Assembly (NCBI RefSeq): GCF_016918035.1 | Contig: NZ_JAERWK010000021.1 | Coordinates: forward strand, 62,001 to 126,000 | Origin: Nakamurella leprariae | GTDB taxonomy: Bacteria; Actinomycetota; Actinomycetes; Mycobacteriales; Nakamurellaceae | Direction of reading: 5' to 3' | Length of the DNA stretch: 64,000 bases | In this document: positions 63,951 through 64,000 of the stretch, piece by piece | Layout: every line of letters begins with the position of its first letter | How positions within the stretch are numbered: position 1 is the stretch's first letter | Translations under genes and position numbers: made by a program | The notes under the pieces: generated by a model | Seen by the model: only the letters and a program-made list of their open reading frames with translations | What the model was told of the DNA's origin: nothing | The model's database searches: none

Positions 63951-64000
63951 CCGACCATGGTGCCGTGCGCGGCCGGGCCCGGCCCGGCCGCGGTCCAGGG

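Overview
The window is chromosomal DNA from a very GC-rich actinobacterium. The evidence is strong third-position GC bias, frequent GTG starts, actinobacterial families (F420/PPOX-type enzyme, SigJ-like domain, NHLP leader peptide) and the gene order rpsF-ssb-rpsR-rplI near dnaB. A Nakamurella/Frankineae-like host fits, but I cannot fix the genus. No rRNA, tRNA, CRISPR array, prophage or insertion sequence was recognised.

Layout. 1-5.6 kb: start of a lipoprotein gene, a DeoR regulator, a DeoC-like aldolase that appears to lack its Schiff-base lysine, a PdxY-type kinase, and a YtrA-type GntR/ABC operon with a clear promoter. 5.6-12.4 kb: asparaginase, a polyol dehydrogenase and an RbsABC-type sugar importer, with two very short ORFs carrying strong ribosome binding sites. 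12.4-14.3 kb: a divergent EamA exporter/LysR pair around a perfect palindrome. 14.3-21.6 kb: a tightly packed UgpABCE-like importer operon that also encodes a tyrosine-type phosphatase, a metallophosphoesterase and an RpiR/SIS regulator. 21.8-28.7 kb: a PPOX/F420-type enzyme, a DMT exporter, a Phd antitoxin with a decayed VapC, an amidohydrolase, fumarase, a ThrE exporter and a DUF1275 protein.

28.7-36.5 kb is the most accessory-looking part. After an enoyl-CoA hydratase come a C-N hydrolase, a RutF-like flavin reductase, a RutA-like flavin monooxygenase, an NCS1 permease, a kynurenine-formamidase-type cyclase/hydrolase and a small Dabb-type protein, divergent from a LysR regulator. This reads as an uptake and ring-opening pathway for an N-heterocycle or cyclic amide. 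It is related to the Rut uracil pathway but is not identical to it.

36.7-46.3 kb: an LLM oxidoreductase, an NTF2/SigJ-like gene with two compensating frameshifts, and a carotenoid locus (lycopene cyclase, CDP-alcohol phosphatidyltransferase, EEP hydrolase, BrkB-like protein, CruF-like hydratase, CrtU-like desaturase/methylase, GT2 glycosyltransferase). The carotenoid set is consistent with a glycosylated hydroxychlorobactene-type pigment. A truncated flippase-like remnant follows. 46.3-53.3 kb: two DHA2-type MFS exporters, one with a divergent TetR and one co-transcribed with MarR behind a promoter carrying two MarR-like operators, plus a broken aquaporin and an NCS2 permease. 53.3-56.5 kb: Nudix, SIMPL, a small membrane protein, an orphan NHLP-type RiPP precursor and GalE. 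56.6-62.3 kb: dnaB with DnaA-box-like sites upstream, xylulokinase inserted on the opposite strand, then rplI, rpsR, ssb and rpsF. 62.5-64 kb: VOC protein and AraC regulator.
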